Below are positions 1 to 5,771 of a stretch of DNA of 8,567 nt, piece by piece (positions within the stretch are counted from its first letter, which is position 1; every line of letters begins with the position of its first letter). Origin of the DNA: Porcipelethomonas sp964621265. Lineage in GTDB: Bacteria > Bacillota > Clostridia > Oscillospirales > Ruminococcaceae. A model generated the notes under the pieces. That model was given only the letters and a program-made list of their open reading frames with translations. It had not been told where the DNA came from and did no database searches. Position numbers and translations under genes: made by a program. Location: NCBI GenBank assembly GCA_964621265.1, contig CAZULQ010000057.1, positions 1 through 8,567 of the forward strand. The letters run 5' to 3'.

Positions 1-169
1 GAAGGTCTACTGTTTCGTCTGAACCGTGCCAGCCTTCGTAGTTTGCCTCGAAATCGTTGTATACGGCTGAAGCTGCATAAGTAATGCTTTCATTGAAAGG
101 TGCTGCTGTAAGCAGTCCGCCACAGCAGGCAGCAGCAGTCAGAGCGGCTGTGATTCTCTTCTTTTTCAT
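1..169 (-). CDS. Secreted protein, N-terminal part only (possible carbohydrate-active enzyme)
   Basis: The ATG at 169-167 follows a strong ribosome site (AAGGGGGA, about 176-183). The 56 visible codons begin MKKKRITAALTAAACCGG, a typical Sec signal peptide: basic n-region, then an Ala-rich hydrophobic core at about residues 6-23. Cleavage probably falls near the Ala/Ser-rich stretch at residues 32-35. The mature part starts with a Y-N-D-F-E...Y-E-G-W motif (residues 37-47). 'DFE...GW' openings are common in beta-sandwich carbohydrate-binding modules such as CBM4, CBM9 and CBM22, so an exported glycoside hydrolase or similar protein is plausible. The catalytic part lies beyond the left edge, so no enzyme class can be given. 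Two Cys at residues 15-16 sit inside the hydrophobic core, but I see no convincing lipobox. The gene is divergent from a sugar-type regulator, which fits a substrate-controlled secreted enzyme (inference). Confidence 0.8.
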   Translation of the reverse strand, partial: MKKKRITAALTAAACCGGLLTAAPFNESITYAASAVYNDFEANYEGWHGSDETVDL

Positions 170-212
170 ATAATTTCCCCCTTGAATTTGTATTAAGCCC
201 TGTCCGTTTAGC

Positions 213-293
213 TTTAATCTACCATCTATGTTTATAGTATACTGAATTATCTTAATCTTTCCAACCCACAATTTGCAGATATGGTGGATAAAA
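213..293. promoter_or_regulatory. Candidate regulator-binding repeats between divergent promoters
   Basis: TTTAATCTACCAT (213-225, plus) recurs as an imperfect inverted copy, TTTTATCCACCAT read on the minus strand at 293-281 (11 of 13 match). A third, weaker direct copy sharing TTAATCT and then CCAAC lies at 252-266, over the spacer and -35 box of the minus-strand promoter. The 281-293 copy sits about 50-60 bp upstream of both predicted start sites, a usual place for an AraC-type activator. The 213-225 copy lies just downstream of the minus-strand start. Binding by the adjacent regulator is inference; AT-rich DNA can give such matches by chance. Confidence 0.35.
236..264 (-). promoter_or_regulatory. 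Sigma-A promoter of the secreted-protein gene
   Basis: Read on the minus strand, a -35 box TTGGAA (264-259) is followed by a 17-bp spacer and a -10 box TATACT (241-236). Transcription would start near 229, giving a leader of about 60 nt before the ATG at 169. It lies back to back with the plus-strand promoter at 307-335. Confidence 0.7.
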
Positions 294-306
294 TGCAGAA
301 CTTTTA

Positions 307-335
307 TTGAAATACTGCAAAAAATATGTTATAAT
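307..335 (+). promoter_or_regulatory. Sigma-A promoter of the AraC-type regulator gene
   Basis: TTGAAA (307-312), a 17-bp spacer and TATAAT (330-335) form a near-consensus promoter. The predicted start near 342 is only about 18 nt upstream of the ATG at 360. This rules out the longer reading frame that opens upstream at 273, because that codon would lie before the transcript begins. Confidence 0.85.
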
Positions 336-359
336 GTTAAAAAAGTCGGGGTGATTGAC

Positions 360-2558
360 ATGAAAAATAAAAAAACTATCGGTGTTATAACTGCAAGTGC
401 CTCTCAGAGTGAACAAAAACAGCTTCTTGAAGGCATTACCATGCAGGCGGCAAAGCTTGGTGCCTATACTGCTATTTTTTCTAACATTTACAATTCCTAT
501 GAATATTTTGCGGAAGTCGAAATCGAAAACAGAATCTATGACCTGATTACCTCTGAAAAGCTCGATGGTCTTATTCTTACGGCAGAATCTTTTCTTAATG
601 CCGATGTTCAGCAGTTTATTTACAAAAAAATACTGGCACGAAAAAAAGTCCCCGTTGTTGTAACAGGAGCCGAAATTGATGATTTCATATATATCAACAA
701 TGATGTCATGACTGACATTGAGGACATTGTCAATCATCTTATTGAGGTGCATAATTTCAGCGACATTGATTTTCTTACAGGTGTACCCGGAATTGATACA
801 ACAAATGCACGTGTGTGCGGATACAGAAAATCACTTGAGGAGCATGGTATACAGTTTGATGAAAACAAGGTCATTTATGGCGATTTCTGGATGACATCCG
901 GAGAAAAGCTTGCGAAAGAATATATTGACAAACAGCGCCCTCTTCCGCAGGCGATTGTATGTGCAAACGACTACATGGCTTACGGTCTTTGCGACACATT
1001 CCTCTCAGAAGGAATATCCGTCCCCGAAGATGTAACTGTTATAGGATATGAGCATGTCGGAGAAAGATTTTATCACTCGCCTATTCTCACAACATATCAG
1101 CGAAACAGAAAAGCCGTCGGAATAAAGGCTGTCAACACCCTCTGGGAAAAAATGACAGGTGAAAAAACTGATGATATTTCCCTTTCAGGATACATGGTAC
1201 TGGGTGATACCTGTACATGTGGAACAGACCGCAAATGCCTGAACACCGAGCTTCAGATTGTCCGTAATGAGCAGTTTTACAGCAAGCTTAATCTCGTCGG
1301 CAACTTTGAACAGCAGATGACAGTATGCCGTTCAATAGAAGATTATGTTGATGTTCTGCAGCAGTTTTCATATCTTATCCGTGATGTAAAGGGTGTACAT
1401 CTCTGCCTTTATGAAAACTGGTGTACAACTGAGATTTCCGGAGGAGTCAGCTCCGATACGGAAACTATGGTATGTTACAGAGTCATATCCGAAAAATTCA
1501 TAACCAGCAAGCCTTTATTCTATAATAAATATGATTTGTTTCCAAAACAGCTAATCGAATCCGAAAGCGGTGATATATTATACTTCTGTCCTGTTTTCTT
1601 CAGCGGAAAAGAGCTCGGGTATTTCATTCTACAGTATGATAAGCCGGACAGCTATGACATAATTTTCCGTGACTGGATAAAAATTGCGTCGAATGCACTT
1701 GAATTCCTGCGAATGAAAAACGACATCACAACGCTTATTGAATGTCGTAATCTTTCTGAATATCATGATTCCATAACAGGTCTGTACAACGAAAAAGGAC
1801 TCAGACACGAGCTTGACAATCATGTAAACAATTCAGAAAAGGACGACAGTGTAATGCTGATTTTAGTACGTTCGGATTTGTTTACTGACAACAGTATTCT
1901 TGATAAACAGGATATATCAGTAAGAATGGACATTGAACTTTCCGAAAATCTGAAACGCATAGTGTCGGGCAAGAATACATTCTGCGCTAAACTTTCGTCC
2001 AGACTTTACGCATTCGCATCAATAGGTGATTACAGCGAAGAGTCAGCAGAATTGTTGTCTGACAAGCTTTACACGCTTATAAGTCATGCTCCGTTATACA
2101 GTGAAAACTGCGGAACAGATTCCCTCGTTATTTCTTCTGTCTGCATACCTGCCGAGGAATTCAATACCGACAAGGCACTGCGACAGCTTATATACAAAAT
2201 CAATATGAATGTATCACTCTACACTGACAAAAAACAGCATGCTGATTTTATGACTTATCTTCGTGTACGCAATGAATTGTACCAGAATCCTCAGAACGAA
2301 TGGTCGGCCCAGCAGATAAGCAGCAGACTTAACGTCAGCTATGGTCATTTCCGTTCAACATATAAGGAGCTTTTTGGAATAAGCTTTCACCAGGATTCAA
2401 TCAGAAGCCGTATTTACTACGCAAAATTTCTTCTGCTGACAACATCTATGAGCCTTTCAGCGATTGCATATAAATGCGGGTATGATGATGACAAATACTT
2501 TTTAAGGCAGTTCCGACAGCTTGTAGGCATCACGCCAAATACATATAAAAATATATAG
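360..2558 (+). CDS. Transcriptional regulator: LacI/PBP1-type sensor, degenerate GGDEF-like domain, AraC-type DNA-binding domain
   Basis: This 732-residue cytoplasmic regulator has no signal peptide or membrane segment. Residues 6 to about 285 resemble the ligand-binding core of LacI/GalR repressors (periplasmic-binding-protein type 1 fold): IGVITAS at the start, ANDYMAYG at 202-209, VPEDVTVIGYEH at 221-232. The usual LacI N-terminal helix-turn-helix is absent. Residues about 290-460 have a GAF-like look near 'FCPVFFSGKELGYF' but no firm assignment. Residues about 470-600 open with DSITGLYNEKGL, like a GGDEF domain, but the catalytic GG(D/E)EF signature is replaced by SSRLYAF, so cyclase activity is unlikely. 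Residues 631-731 are an AraC/XylS double helix-turn-helix (first at about 648-673, second at 699-730). E. coli XylR shares the PBP-plus-AraC plan. GGGGTGA at 348-354 supports the 360 start over 273. The ligand is unknown; a plant sugar is likely given the divergent secreted gene. Confidence 0.9.
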   Translation: MKNKKTIGVITASASQSEQKQLLEGITMQAAKLGAYTAIFSNIYNSYEYFAEVEIENRIYDLITSEKLDGLILTAESFLNADVQQFIYKKILARKKVPVVVTGAEIDDFIYINNDVMTDIEDIVNHLIEVHNFSDIDFLTGVPGIDTTNARVCGYRKSLEEHGIQFDENKVIYGDFWMTSGEKLAKEYIDKQRPLPQAIVCANDYMAYGLCDTFLSEGISVPEDVTVIGYEHVGERFYHSPILTTYQRNRKAVGIKAVNTLWEKMTGEKTDDISLSGYMVLGDTCTCGTDRKCLNTELQIVRNEQFYSKLNLVGNFEQQMTVCRSIEDYVDVLQQFSYLIRDVKGVHLCLYENWCTTEISGGVSSDTETMVCYRVISEKFITSKPLFYNKYDLFPKQLIESESGDILYFCPVFFSGKELGYFILQYDKPDSYDIIFRDWIKIASNALEFLRMKNDITTLIECRNLSEYHDSITGLYNEKGLRHELDNHVNNSEKDDSVMLILVRSDLFTDNSILDKQDISVRMDIELSENLKRIVSGKNTFCAKLSSRLYAFASIGDYSEESAELLSDKLYTLISHAPLYSENCGTDSLVISSVCIPAEEFNTDKALRQLIYKINMNVSLYTDKKQHADFMTYLRVRNELYQNPQNEWSAQQISSRLNVSYGHFRSTYKELFGISFHQDSIRSRIYYAKFLLLTTSMSLSAIAYKCGYDDDKYFLRQFRQLVGITPNTYKNI

Positions 2559-2575
2559 TAAACATCAGCAGACAC

Positions 2576-2609
2576 AAAAATCCCTGTAATAAAAATTACA
2601 GGGATTTTT
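2576..2609. terminator. Bidirectional terminator between regulator and trpB
   Basis: A perfect 15-bp inverted repeat, AAAAATCCCTGTAAT (2576-2590) and its complement (2595-2609), encloses an AAAA loop. The arms end in A and T runs, so either transcript gets a U-tract. It lies between two convergent genes, 18 bp past the regulator stop and 22 bp past the trpB stop. Confidence 0.92.
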
Positions 2610-2630
2610 CAGGTTAAGTTTATTTCTATA

Positions 2631-3848
2631 TCAGCGGATACCATACTTTTCAATAATATAGTCCATATCCTTATCGCCTCTGCCCGAAAGATTGATAAGA
2701 ACAGAGCCACGTTCCATCTGCTTTGCAAGCTTAATTCCGTAAGCAACAGCATGTGAGCTTTCAATAGCAGGGATAATACCCTCCATTCTTGAAAGTGTGA
2801 AGAATGCGTCAATTGTTTCTTCGTCGTTCACAACGTCATACTTGACTCTGCCGATTTCGTGCAGGAATGCATGTTCAGGACCACTTGAAGGATAGTCAAG
2901 ACCACTTGCAACTGAATAAACAGGTGCAGGTTCACCGTTTTCATCCTTGAGCATGATACTGTTAAAGCCGTGCATTACGCCTTCTGTGCCGTATTTAAGG
3001 CTGGCAGCGTGGTCACCGAGCTTTTCACCTCTGCCAAGTGGTTCAATTCCGTAAATTTCAACAGGGTCATTTAAGAATCCTGAGAACATACCCATAGCAT
3101 TTGAGCCGCCGCCAACGCATGATACAACAGCATCAGGAAGCTCGCCTGTCATTGAAAGGAACTGTTCTCTTGCTTCAATTCCGATTACACTCTGGAAATC
3201 ACGTACCATCATAGGGAACGGATGTGGTCCGAGTACTGAACCGATACAGTAAATTGCATCCTTATATTCCTTGCAGTATGCATCAAAAGCAGCGTCAACA
3301 GCTTCCTTGAGTGTTGCAAGACCATGTGTAACTTCAACTACATTAGCGCCAAGAATTTTCATTCTTGCAACGTTAGGAGCCTGCTTTTTAATATCAACAG
3401 AACCCATGTAAATATCACATTCAAGACCGAAGTATGCAGCAGCAGTTGCAAGTGCAACACCATGCTGACCTGCACCTGTTTCAGCAATAACCTTCTTCTT
3501 GCCCATATATTTTGCAAGAAGTGCTTCACCCATGCAGTGGTTGAGCTTATGCGCACCTGTGTGGTTCAGGTCCTCTCGCTTTACATAAAGCTGAACGTTT
3601 CCAAGGCTGTTTGAAAGACGTTCAAGATGTGAAATCGGTGTTGGTCTTCCCTGGAATTCCTTACGGATTCTGCGGAGCTCGCTTATGAACTTGCTTGACT
3701 TACAGATTGTAAAATATGCCTCTGTGATTTCGTCCATAGCTCTCTGCAATTCATCAGAAATGTATGAGCCGCCGTATTTACCGAAATATCCGTTCTTATC
3801 AGGATAGTTCTTAAAATAGTTATCAAATTCAAAATTATTGTGTTTCAT
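2631..3848 (-). CDS. trpB: Tryptophan synthase beta chain
   Basis: The 405-residue product matches the PLP enzyme that joins indole and L-serine to make L-tryptophan in the cytosol. Visible motifs, numbered here: GRPTP at 67-71; HTGAHKLN at 96-103 with the PLP Schiff-base lysine K101; ETGAGQHG at 123-130 with the catalytic glutamate E123; the phosphate-binding GGGSNA at 246-251; SGLDYPSSGPEHA around D318; and NLSGRGDKD at 387-395, whose serine S388 should contact the pyridine nitrogen. Length is normal for TrpB. The lysine is followed by LNHC rather than the more usual INN or TNQ, and the N-terminus (YFGKYGGSYISDEL) is a little off the common FGGxYVPE form, so this may be a divergent clade. 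GGAGGA at 3862-3857 sets the start. No trpA or other trp gene is adjacent; the gene is alone between its leader and a terminator. Control by a Trp-specific T-box confirms the identity independently. Confidence 0.95.
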   Translation of the reverse strand: MKHNNFEFDNYFKNYPDKNGYFGKYGGSYISDELQRAMDEITEAYFTICKSSKFISELRRIRKEFQGRPTPISHLERLSNSLGNVQLYVKREDLNHTGAHKLNHCMGEALLAKYMGKKKVIAETGAGQHGVALATAAAYFGLECDIYMGSVDIKKQAPNVARMKILGANVVEVTHGLATLKEAVDAAFDAYCKEYKDAIYCIGSVLGPHPFPMMVRDFQSVIGIEAREQFLSMTGELPDAVVSCVGGGSNAMGMFSGFLNDPVEIYGIEPLGRGEKLGDHAASLKYGTEGVMHGFNSIMLKDENGEPAPVYSVASGLDYPSSGPEHAFLHEIGRVKYDVVNDEETIDAFFTLSRMEGIIPAIESSHAVAYGIKLAKQMERGSVLINLSGRGDKDMDYIIEKYGIR

Positions 3849-3899
3849 AATAGTTTTCCTCCAAAAATTTATTTATAATCGTACAATTCAATTCAAAAA

Positions 3900-3935
3900 T
3901 CAATGCAGGCTTCGCCATCGTTTTGTCAAAAGCAT
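3900..3935 (-). CDS. Putative 11-residue leader peptide with one Trp codon
   Basis: Downstream of the T-box terminator and upstream of trpB, a strong ribosome site GGAGGT (3946-3941) lies 5 nt before ATG (3935-3933). The frame encodes MLLTKRWRSLH and stops at TGA (3902-3900). The Trp codon (3917-3915) abuts the 3' arm of an inverted repeat (3914-3907), so a ribosome waiting there would cover that arm. It would be translated only in read-through transcripts. B. subtilis rtpLP-rtpA is a known case of a T-box followed by a Trp-rich leader peptide; this ORF has only one Trp. A chance short ORF remains possible, though the ribosome site is unusually good. Confidence 0.45.
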   Translation of the reverse strand: MLLTKRWRSLH

Positions 3936-3977
3936 AATTTACCTCCGGAATCAACTTATATATTCTGTCCGAAGCCT
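3907..3977 (-). repeat. Inverted repeat enclosing the leader ORF start
   Basis: On the minus-strand transcript, AGGCUUCG (3977-3970) pairs perfectly with CGAAGCCU (3914-3907), leaving a 55-nt loop that contains the GGAGGT ribosome site and the first seven codons of the leader ORF. The 5' arm begins directly after the U-tract of the T-box terminator. The pairing is seen; a function in trpB expression is inference. Confidence 0.4.
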
Positions 3978-4026
3978 AAAACAAAAACGCCCCCGACAGA
4001 AATATACCTTACTTCTGTCAAGGACG
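3978..4026 (-). terminator. T-box intrinsic terminator
   Basis: CGUCCUUGACAGAA (4026-4013) pairs with UUCUGUCGGGGGCG (4001-3988) as a 14-bp stem with three G-U pairs, an 11-nt loop, then UUUUUGUUUU (3987-3978). The first eight bases of the left arm also form the right side of the antiterminator, which is the expected switching logic. Confidence 0.92.
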
Positions 4027-4285
4027 AATAATTACACTTATCCGTGGTGCCACCTTGATTCACAGCCTTAACGCCGTGCACTTAGCAGGATACCAGCATA
4101 CCCCCGACAACTAACGTATGTCATCACGTCGCAGAATACTCAATGCAAAAAATATCCGCATTTTTGACTGCGCCCTCCACGGTCCATTTGACAACTTGTT
4201 TCCTACCCGATTCTCAGCAACACAGGCTCTCTGTAAAGGCATAATTGCCGTTATCTCCGTTTCAACGGTTTGTAATATTTTCACT
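3978..4285 (-). ncRNA. T-box riboswitch, tryptophan-specific, upstream of trpB
   Basis: The leader senses uncharged tRNA-Trp and permits read-through into trpB. In transcript order: a stem I region near 4245-4170 with AGAGAGC at about 4233 and the specifier codon UGG (Trp) at 4186-4184 followed by A; nested helices CGCAG/CUGCG and AAUGC/GCAUU (about 4171-4130); the T-box core AAGGUGGCACCACGG (4056-4042); and a terminator. The UGGC bulge (4052-4049) would pair with GCCA at the tRNA 3' end, and bacterial tRNA-Trp has G73, so specifier and discriminator agree. Antiterminator: CAAGG (4057-4053) with CCUUG (4023-4019), and CGGAUAA (4044-4038) with UUAUUCG (4031-4025, one G-U). Its right half is shared with the terminator, so the two folds exclude each other. 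Confidence 0.95.
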
Positions 4286-4291
4286 TATTAC

Positions 4292-4320
4292 ATTATATCA
4301 CTATAATGAAACTTTGTCAA
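4292..4320 (-). promoter_or_regulatory. Consensus sigma-A promoter of the T-box/trpB transcript
   Basis: On the minus strand TTGACA (4320-4315), a 17-bp spacer and TATAAT (4297-4292) match consensus exactly. The start would be near 4285, giving a leader of about 437 nt before trpB. Such a strong promoter fits control by attenuation rather than by initiation. Confidence 0.9.
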
Positions 4321-4399
4321 CGCCTTTTTCAAATATTTTTGCAGCATGTTATAATTTCGGTTATTCATGCTCAGTCGCGCTTCAAAATATTGATTTATA

Positions 4400-4428
4400 T
4401 TGACATACTGGGCTCATCATGATATAAT
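4400..4428 (+). promoter_or_regulatory. Consensus sigma-A promoter of the aldo/keto reductase gene
   Basis: TTGACA (4400-4405), a 17-bp spacer and TATAAT (4423-4428) match consensus exactly. The start would be near 4435, leaving a leader of roughly 97 nt, long enough for the structured element at 4460-4525. It is divergent from the trpB promoter, about 80 bp away. Between them, 4343-4371 holds the inverted repeat AGCATG-N17-CATGCT, a possible operator with weak support. Confidence 0.88.
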
Positions 4429-4459
4429 TTGAGTAAATTAATTCGGAATAAATTTAAGG

Positions 4460-4525
4460 GCAAAAGCAGGCTTCGTCGCTGCCAGGTTTTGCACTCCTCT
4501 CACTTCCAAAAGCGGCAGAACGGAG
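4460..4525 (+). promoter_or_regulatory. Structured 5' leader with two alternative hairpins, class unknown
   Basis: The middle segment CUGCC...UUUUG (4479-4491) can pair two ways. Upstream: GCAAAA (4460-4465) with UUUUGC (4487-4492) plus GCAG (4466-4469) with CUGC (4479-4482). Downstream: UUUUG (4487-4491) with CAAAA (4507-4511) plus CUGCC (4479-4483) with GGCAG (4514-4518), possibly extended by CG (4477-4478) with CG (4521-4522), which touches the ribosome site GGAG (4522-4525). These folds exclude each other, as in a translational switch. No U-tract follows, so termination is unlikely. I do not recognise a known riboswitch class, and energies were not calculated. Confidence 0.4.
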
Positions 4526-4531
4526 ATTTAT

Positions 4532-5659
4532 ATGTCAGACAACATCAATAACTTGCCTAAGCTCGGCTTTGGGTTAATGAGACTTCCCGAAAAGGACGGT
4601 GAGGTTGATACAACAGCCGTAAACAGAATGGTTGACGCTTATATGAAAGCAGGACTCAATTATTTTGATACTGCATATGTATACCACAGCGGGAAATCAG
4701 AAAGTATTGTAAAGGAATGTATTGTCAACCGCTATCCGAGAGAAAGCTTTTATCTTGCAACAAAGCTTCCTGCATGGTGCATGAAATCTGCTGAGGACAT
4801 GGACAGGATTTTCAACGAACAGCTCGAAAGAACAGGTGCTGATTATTTTGACTATTACCTGCTCCACTCACTTGAAGACGGAAACAACTATGATACATAC
4901 GAAAAATATGACAGCTTCAGCTGGGGAATGAAAAAGAAGGCTGAAGGCAAAATCGTTCATTTCGGTTTTTCATATCACGGAACACCAGAGCTTCTTGAAA
5001 AAGTTCTCGACAAGCACCCTGAAATGGAATTTGTTCAGATTCAGCTCAATTATGCCGACTGGGAAAATCCTGTTGTGCAGTCAGGAAAGCTTTATGAAAT
5101 ACTCAGCCGACGCAATATACCAATGATTATCATGGAACCTGTAAAGGGTGGAAATCTTGCGAATTTAGCCCCAGACCTTGAAGCAAAATTCAAGAAAGCA
5201 AACCCTGACGCATCTGTTGCTTCATGGGCGCTCAGATTTGCAGGTTCACTTCCTGGTGTAAAGACAATTCTTTCGGGCATGTCCAATGAAGAACAGATGA
5301 ATGACAACATTGCAACCTTTACTGATTTCAAACCGCTTACCGAAAGCGAAAAATCAGTTATAAAGGAAGTTTATGAAGTCATGATGTCGACTCCTACTAT
5401 CGGCTGTACTTCATGCAGATACTGCACAGACGGCTGTCCTGCACAAATCAGCATACCTGATGTTTTCAGAGTTGTAAACACCATACGTCTTTATCCTACT
5501 GATGACTGGAGACCACGCAACTATTACGGTGGTCTTACAGAGCATGGCGGAAAAGCTTCTGCATGTATAGGCTGCGGACAGTGTGAAAGCGTATGTCCAC
5601 AGCATCTGCCTATTATAAATCTCATGAATGAAGCGTCAGAGCTTCTTGACAAGAAATAA
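4532..5659 (+). CDS. Aldo/keto reductase with C-terminal 4Fe-4S ferredoxin-like domain
   Basis: The 375-residue cytosolic oxidoreductase has an N-terminal AKR (beta/alpha) barrel (residues about 8-270) and a cysteine-rich tail. The likely AKR catalytic tetrad is D46, Y51, K78 and H112, from FDTAYVYHSGKSE, ATKLP and LLHS; GFSYHG (145-150) and MEPVKGG (201-207) are also typical. The tail carries two cluster motifs of the form CxxCxxCxxxCP, at C292/C295/C298/C302 and C345/C348/C351/C355. This plan is widespread in anaerobic Clostridia and is usually annotated only as aldo/keto reductase; the physiological substrate is unknown, and the clusters suggest electron exchange with a ferredoxin-like partner in addition to NAD(P)H (inference). 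GGAG at 4522-4525 lies 6 nt before ATG. The gene has its own promoter, a structured leader and a terminator, so it is a single-gene unit. All catalytic and cluster residues are present. Confidence 0.93.
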   Translation: MSDNINNLPKLGFGLMRLPEKDGEVDTTAVNRMVDAYMKAGLNYFDTAYVYHSGKSESIVKECIVNRYPRESFYLATKLPAWCMKSAEDMDRIFNEQLERTGADYFDYYLLHSLEDGNNYDTYEKYDSFSWGMKKKAEGKIVHFGFSYHGTPELLEKVLDKHPEMEFVQIQLNYADWENPVVQSGKLYEILSRRNIPMIIMEPVKGGNLANLAPDLEAKFKKANPDASVASWALRFAGSLPGVKTILSGMSNEEQMNDNIATFTDFKPLTESEKSVIKEVYEVMMSTPTIGCTSCRYCTDGCPAQISIPDVFRVVNTIRLYPTDDWRPRNYYGGLTEHGGKASACIGCGQCESVCPQHLPIINLMNEASELLDKK

Positions 5660-5665
5660 TTACCG

Positions 5666-5704
5666 ACGCCTCCTGAAAATTAATCGCGGAGGCGTTTTAT
5701 TTTA
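5666..5704 (+). terminator. Intrinsic terminator after the aldo/keto reductase
   Basis: ACGCCTCC (5666-5673) pairs with GGAGGCGT (5688-5695) across a 14-nt loop, followed by the T-rich TTTATTTTAT. It starts 6 bp after the stop codon and ends before the expansin promoter. Confidence 0.88.
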
Positions 5705-5715
5705 TATAAAAACGA

Positions 5716-5744
5716 TTGACCTGTACGAAAAAATCTGCTATAAT
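5716..5744 (+). promoter_or_regulatory. Sigma-A promoter of the expansin gene
   Basis: TTGACC (5716-5721), a 17-bp spacer and TATAAT (5739-5744) give a near-consensus promoter. The start would be near 5751, about 20 nt before the ATG and just ahead of the ribosome site AGGAGTGA (5758-5765), so the leader is minimal and the gene is expressed apart from the upstream reductase. Confidence 0.85.
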
Positions 5745-5771
5745 TTAGAAAAAATACAGGAGTGATTTAAA

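Noticed and set aside
273..359. N-terminal extension of the regulator starting at 273
   Set aside because: It would begin upstream of the TTGAAA/TATAAT promoter (307-335), has no good ribosome site, and LacI-like homology begins right after the ATG at 360, which has GGGGTGA in front.
252..752. Minus-strand frame of 166 codons over the start of the regulator
   Set aside because: It overlaps a well-supported gene, its product is rich in F, N and I with no domain, and it would cross the divergent promoters.
1850..2250. Active diguanylate cyclase domain in the regulator
   Set aside because: The opening TGLYN motif is present but the GG(D/E)EF active-site signature is absent, so only a degenerate fold is claimed.
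3871..3899. Internal promoter just before trpB (TATAAA near 3877)
   Set aside because: No -35 box at acceptable spacing; nearby TTGAAT and TTGATT are 13 and 20 bp away.
3890..3977. AGGCUUCG/CGAAGCCU hairpin as a second intrinsic terminator of the trpB leader
   Set aside because: The loop is 55 nt and the T-run starts about 7 nt after the stem, so it does not fit an intrinsic terminator; kept only as a possible leader-ORF structure.
3838..4306. Plus-strand open frames at 3838-4071 and 4118-4306
   Set aside because: They lie antisense to the T-box leader, lack ribosome sites and have no protein-like composition; the RNA structure explains the region.
4327..4355. Second plus-strand promoter with TATAAT at 4350-4355
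   Set aside because: The hexamer at 17-bp spacing (TTTCAA) is a poor -35, while an exact consensus promoter lies at 4400-4428.
4460..4525. Known riboswitch class for the reductase leader
   Set aside because: I compared from memory with fluoride, preQ1, THF, ZTP, guanidine and glutamine classes and saw no match to their conserved cores.
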